A stretch of DNA of 40,084 bases from Pedosphaera sp. (GTDB taxonomy: Bacteria > Verrucomicrobiota > Verrucomicrobiia > Limisphaerales > Pedosphaeraceae). Under the pieces are notes generated by a model, which saw only the letters and a list, made by a program, of their open reading frames with translations, had not been told where the DNA came from and ran no database searches. Made by a program: the position numbers and the translations under genes. This document shows positions 36,650-40,084 of the stretch, piece after piece (position 1 is the first letter of the stretch; every line of letters starts with the position of its first letter). The stretch covers positions 1 to 40,084 of the forward strand of contig JAQGPC010000232.1 in assembly GCA_028293285.1 (NCBI GenBank), in the 5' to 3' direction.

Positions 36650-38557
36650 TTACTTTGTCTTTTTTCCTGCATCTGGAGCGGCGTTTTCCTTCTTTTTCTC
36701 CGCTGGCTCCTCGTTCTTCTTATCTTTGCTGCCGGAATCTTCCGGGCTACGAAGGCAGACTTTATCTCCTTCCTTGATTCCATTTTTAACTTCAATGAAC
36801 TCGTCGTTGAATTCGCCCGTCTCGATTTCGTGGCGTTCCTGGCGACTGCCGTGGGCGAGATAGCAAATCTGCTTATTGCCTTCCGTGTTTACCGCCTGGA
36901 TGGGAACGTAAACCACATCGGGCAGTTCCTTGATGAGAATTTCCGCTTTCGCGCTCATGCCGGGCTTGATCCAATCCTGAGTCTCCTTGATCGTAATGGT
37001 GGTAAGATAGACTTTCATGTCCGGGTTCATCCACATGTTTTGCGAATCCGGCAACACGCCCACCTTGCTGATTTCTCCCATCAGCAACTTGTCCGGAAAC
37101 GCTTCCACGGTGATACGAACCTGCTGTCCTTTTTTGATTTTCTTGATGTAGGTTTCCAAAATCCGAACTTTGACTGCCATTTTGGACATGTCGGGAATGG
37201 TGATGATCGGTTGTTGTTCGCGGACCAACGCGCCTTCCCGGATTTGTTCATCACCGCCATAGTAATAGGCATTCATGTTGCCCCCGCCATAAACCACCAG
37301 GCCTGTTTTACTCGCTTTAATGGTGCATTTTTGAAGCTGCTTTTGCAATTCATCGCGCTGGCGCAGCTCCAGCTTATAGCGTCCTTCCGCGGATTTGAGT
37401 TTGGCTTCGGCCTGGGCCTGTTTGGAAATAGCCCCTTTCTTTGTCCGATCCAATTCACGAACCGCTTCCGCATATTTAGACAAAGCTTCCTCACAGGTTT
37501 TGGGAAATTCGTATCTTAAGAAAAGGTTGCGGGCGGTCTCGGCAGTCTGGACCTTCAACCGGCTGTTTTCGTACTTGAATTCGTCCCCTTCCAATTCAGT
37601 TTTGGTTACGAAGCCCTTCGCAAAAAGACGCTGGGTGCCTTCCAAAGCAGTCTTGGCCTGACTCATTTCCTTTTGAGCTACCTGCAAATCATCCTCATTC
37701 TTCCGCATCTTTTGCTTCATCTCACCGTCACCCAACAATTCGAGCCTGGCATATTTGGAAAAATCGATGGCGATGGGCTTGGGCTGAACTTGGGCCTGAG
37801 AGTCCGCCACCTGTTTCAATGTTGCTTCGGCTTCGTCGGCGGGGTCAGCCGTTTTAAGCATGGCTTTTTGAATTGCGTTGGAAGCCTTTGCATCCGCCAT
37901 TACGGCTTTTTCTTCCGCTGATGCTGCGCCATCTGCCGCTCCCCCGCCCAAAGCGGCGTGAGGTGTCGAAGCTGATTCCATTGCGGTGGCTACTTTAACC
38001 ACATTGGTTTCCGCCAAATCATCGTCCAAACCGAGTTGGTTGATAATTCCGCCGGTCGTTTCCGCACTCATCGATTTATCGAAGTCCATGCGGGCGAACC
38101 TGACTTTTTGCAGAGAAGCATTTATATCACTCAGATTTTGGTTCACTTGGATTTCGTAGGCCTGTCGGGCGTCGGTCAGAGCCGCCAAGTTGGATTCATA
38201 ATTGATGTCCTCTTGCGTAATTTTGTTTTGTATTTCAGAGGAATCCAATTCGACGAGCACCTTGTTGGTCTTAACATCATCCTCAGTGACCTGATAACCT
38301 TCTTCGACAATTTTTAAAATCTTGATGCCGTTGTAGCCTTTCACCTCACACTTAATGGCCTGAGATTCCAAGGCTTCGAGGCTGCCGCCTTGCAGAACAT
38401 TGATTTCCAACCGGCCACGGCGCGCAGCAAATGTAATCCCGGCGTCAGTGTGTTTGCTTCGGCCGAACGTGAAATACAGGATAACGAAGAGAACAATACC
38501 ACCGGCAATCTTGCGCCAGAGTGGTTGTTCAAAAATGAATTTTTTAATGCCCCGCAT
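36650..38557 (-). CDS. Membrane fusion (HlyD/MacA-like) periplasmic adaptor, long form
   Basis: A 635-residue protein with one amino-terminal membrane anchor (about 15-30, AGGIVLFVILYFTF). A lipoyl-like half (EALESQAIKCEVKG) follows, then a very long coiled-coil region (about 90-440), the second lipoyl half with TIKASKTGLVVYGGG, and beta-barrel parts (MAVKVRILETYIKKIKKGQQ, IKPGMSAKAEILI, VYVPIQAV). The end is charged and lysine-rich. MacA proteins usually have about 370-400 residues; the extra length lies mostly in the hairpin, with an alanine-rich insert near 200-240. It would bridge the inner-membrane ABC complex to the TolC-like channel. Its start overlaps the channel gene's end by 14 bp. 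Confidence 0.9.
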   Translation of the reverse strand: MRGIKKFIFEQPLWRKIAGGIVLFVILYFTFGRSKHTDAGITFAARRGRLEINVLQGGSLEALESQAIKCEVKGYNGIKILKIVEEGYQVTEDDVKTNKVLVELDSSEIQNKITQEDINYESNLAALTDARQAYEIQVNQNLSDINASLQKVRFARMDFDKSMSAETTGGIINQLGLDDDLAETNVVKVATAMESASTPHAALGGGAADGAASAEEKAVMADAKASNAIQKAMLKTADPADEAEATLKQVADSQAQVQPKPIAIDFSKYARLELLGDGEMKQKMRKNEDDLQVAQKEMSQAKTALEGTQRLFAKGFVTKTELEGDEFKYENSRLKVQTAETARNLFLRYEFPKTCEEALSKYAEAVRELDRTKKGAISKQAQAEAKLKSAEGRYKLELRQRDELQKQLQKCTIKASKTGLVVYGGGNMNAYYYGGDEQIREGALVREQQPIITIPDMSKMAVKVRILETYIKKIKKGQQVRITVEAFPDKLLMGEISKVGVLPDSQNMWMNPDMKVYLTTITIKETQDWIKPGMSAKAEILIKELPDVVYVPIQAVNTEGNKQICYLAHGSRQERHEIETGEFNDEFIEVKNGIKEGDKVCLRSPEDSGSKDKKNEEPAEKKKENAAPDAGKKTK

Positions 38558-40084
38558 GTTTTACCTCCTCAAACTGGCCATTGTCCTTGATATAAAGAAT
38601 ACCGAGATTGTTCCAAAATTGCAGCCGTGAAATGGTGTGACCCACCAGCGCGGCAGTCAGGGCATTCTTGGACGTGATTAAATCATTCTGTGCGCTCACC
38701 TGGGCTTCAGCAGTCCCCCGCCCCAACTCAGCCAGCAGGTTTTGCTCTTCCACGCGACGCTCGCCCAGCTTCACGGCAATCTCATTGATTTCATAATTCC
38801 TCTTGGCTTGATCCAGACTGCGCCAACCGTCGCGCACTTCAAGTTTAATTTCATCCACGCGTTGTTCCAATTGGCGTTTGGCAACTTCACGGGAAATCAA
38901 GGCCGCCCGATAAACATTACGTTGGGCCTTCCGTTCCAAGGGCAAATCAACATTCAAACCAGCACTCCAACGATAGCGATTTATATCCGGCACCGGGAGC
39001 GGAGTGGTGCTATTAGGTTTGCTGTTAAAAGCCGCATCAGCAACCAAATCCACCTGCGGCTTAAGGCCATTAGCTGCCAAATAAATGTGGCGCTCGCTGT
39101 CTTCCACTTCGTCGCGCACGTTGTACAGGTCGAGCCGGGTTGTCAGGGCGACTTCCTGAGCTGCTTCTGGATCAATATCTGGATCAATAATTTTTAATTC
39201 CTGCAATTCCTTGTCGTCCAGGAGGACATTGGCATCAGCGGACAGACCAAGTTGAATTTTGAATTGGTCGAGACTCAACTTGTAATTGCGAATGGCACTG
39301 ATCCAGGCGCTTTGATTGGAGAGTTCCTGTTGTTCCAGCCGGGCCAATTCAGACTGTTTGGTTCGGCCTTCAGCCGCAAGGGCGCGGGTGCGTTCGGCGC
39401 TTTTTTTGAAGCTTTGATATCCGAGGTAGCTATTGTGCACGGTGTCACGATTTTGCAGCACGCTATAATAAGCCGTGGCAATCTGAACGCTGAAGGTGCG
39501 GCGAAATTGGCTGAAATCGCGCAAGGCATAGAGAAGACTGCGCTCGGCATCGGTCAAATTTTCGATGGCAACCTTGTAACCCGCGCCGCGCCAGAGAGGT
39601 TGAATGAAATTCGCCGCAACCTGTGAAGATGTGACGGTCTGCGGGTTCCCCGCCAGATAGTGTAGAAAATCCGTGGTAAAGGCGGCGGAAAGTCGTCCGC
39701 CGGTTTTCAAGAGCCAATTCACACCTGCACTGCCATTGGCTTCGATTCGCTTCCGTTCCACCAAATTATCGCTCAGAATGCTTTTGGGATTGCCCGTAAT
39801 CGGGTCAATGCCGATGGCAATGGCCTGTTCGGTATCAACGGCGTAATCCGCGCTGCCACGTCCGAAAAAGATCGGGTCGTATTGATGGCGGGCCAAAGTC
39901 AGGCTGAGTGCCTGAAGATAGAGCCGTTCCTTTTGACTTTGATAAATACGGCTGTTGTGCACCGCGATATCAAGGGCTTTTTCCAAGGAAATAATTTTTG
40001 CGCCGCGTTCCAATTCTCCGTCCTTGCCGAGGGCCTGATCAATATTGGTGGAGATAGGCAATCCTTCAAAAGGAAGTGAGTTGG
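38544..40084 (-). CDS. TolC-like outer-membrane efflux channel (5' end outside window)
   Basis: The frame continues past the right edge (upstream residues NSLPFEG before LPISTNIDQ), so the true start and signal peptide are not visible; a TTG at 40061 is probably internal. About 513 codons are seen. Features of the OEP family are ISLEKALDIAVHNSRIYQSQ near the start, SAAFTTDFLHYLAG, long alternating helices (RTRALAAEGRTKQSELARLE, DEIKLEVRDGWRSLDQAKRN) and LGRGTAEAQVSAQNDLITSK late in the second repeat. It forms the outer-membrane duct of the tripartite system. It is the first visible gene of the operon channel, adaptor, ATPase, permease. Whether other genes precede it cannot be seen. Confidence 0.88.
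   Translation of the reverse strand, partial: NSLPFEGLPISTNIDQALGKDGELERGAKIISLEKALDIAVHNSRIYQSQKERLYLQALSLTLARHQYDPIFFGRGSADYAVDTEQAIAIGIDPITGNPKSILSDNLVERKRIEANGSAGVNWLLKTGGRLSAAFTTDFLHYLAGNPQTVTSSQVAANFIQPLWRGAGYKVAIENLTDAERSLLYALRDFSQFRRTFSVQIATAYYSVLQNRDTVHNSYLGYQSFKKSAERTRALAAEGRTKQSELARLEQQELSNQSAWISAIRNYKLSLDQFKIQLGLSADANVLLDDKELQELKIIDPDIDPEAAQEVALTTRLDLYNVRDEVEDSERHIYLAANGLKPQVDLVADAAFNSKPNSTTPLPVPDINRYRWSAGLNVDLPLERKAQRNVYRAALISREVAKRQLEQRVDEIKLEVRDGWRSLDQAKRNYEINEIAVKLGERRVEEQNLLAELGRGTAEAQVSAQNDLITSKNALTAALVGHTISRLQFWNNLGILYIKDNGQFEEVKHAGH

Overview
The window looks like part of the chromosome of a soil or sediment Verrucomicrobiota bacterium, most like the Pedosphaera/Limisphaerales group. 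This is inferred from protein style, not from a marker gene. The clues are very large secreted proteins built from LamG, Ig-like, CBM6-like and autotransporter-type beta-strand modules, two pseudopilin-like proteins with an [17 protein letters not shown] amino end and a late DG motif, few Shine-Dalgarno sites, and moderate GC. No rRNA, tRNA, CRISPR array or intact insertion sequence was seen.

Layout. Bases 1-2409 (minus) hold the 5' part of a secreted GH18-like protein that runs off the left edge. Bases 3027-4388 (minus) encode a basic-secretory-protein type metallopeptidase, next to a relic of a DUF4062 gene. Bases 15351-5159 (minus) form a four-gene polysaccharide-degradation operon: a 1280-residue LamG/CBM6-like protein, a pseudopilin joined to it by an ATGA overlap, a GH16 laminarinase-like enzyme and a GH2 beta-galactosidase-like enzyme. 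Diverging from it across 191 bp is a NarL-type two-component pair (15543-18415, plus), whose kinase has a periplasmic OB-fold-like sensor. The pair is the obvious candidate regulator of the operon.

A second set on the minus strand (24292-18594) repeats the pattern: a 1237-residue beta-strand-repeat protein, a pseudopilin, a wrecked MFS transporter gene and an SGNH hydrolase. Bases 24.3-27.0 kb are a decay zone with an IS5-type transposase relic, an intact GntR-type regulator, an unrecognised small-gene relic, a terminator hairpin and a probable Fur-family carboxyl-terminal relic. Next come a secreted fusion of a sugar-dehydrogenase-like propeller with a diheme cytochrome, Ig and LamG modules (27019-30798), and an orphan membrane histidine kinase with six PAS domains (30962-34492). 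Bases 40084-34528 (minus) are a MacAB-TolC-like tripartite efflux operon, cut by the right edge.

Themes. Five large secreted proteins appear to share a short carboxyl-terminal module, which may be a sorting or anchoring tail. The linkage of giant surface proteins to dedicated pseudopilins occurs twice. A 7-2-7 inverted repeat upstream of the GH18-like gene and a near match between the divergent operons could be sites for the NarL-type regulator. Several broken genes, each with a different type of lesion, show active gene turnover in this stretch.
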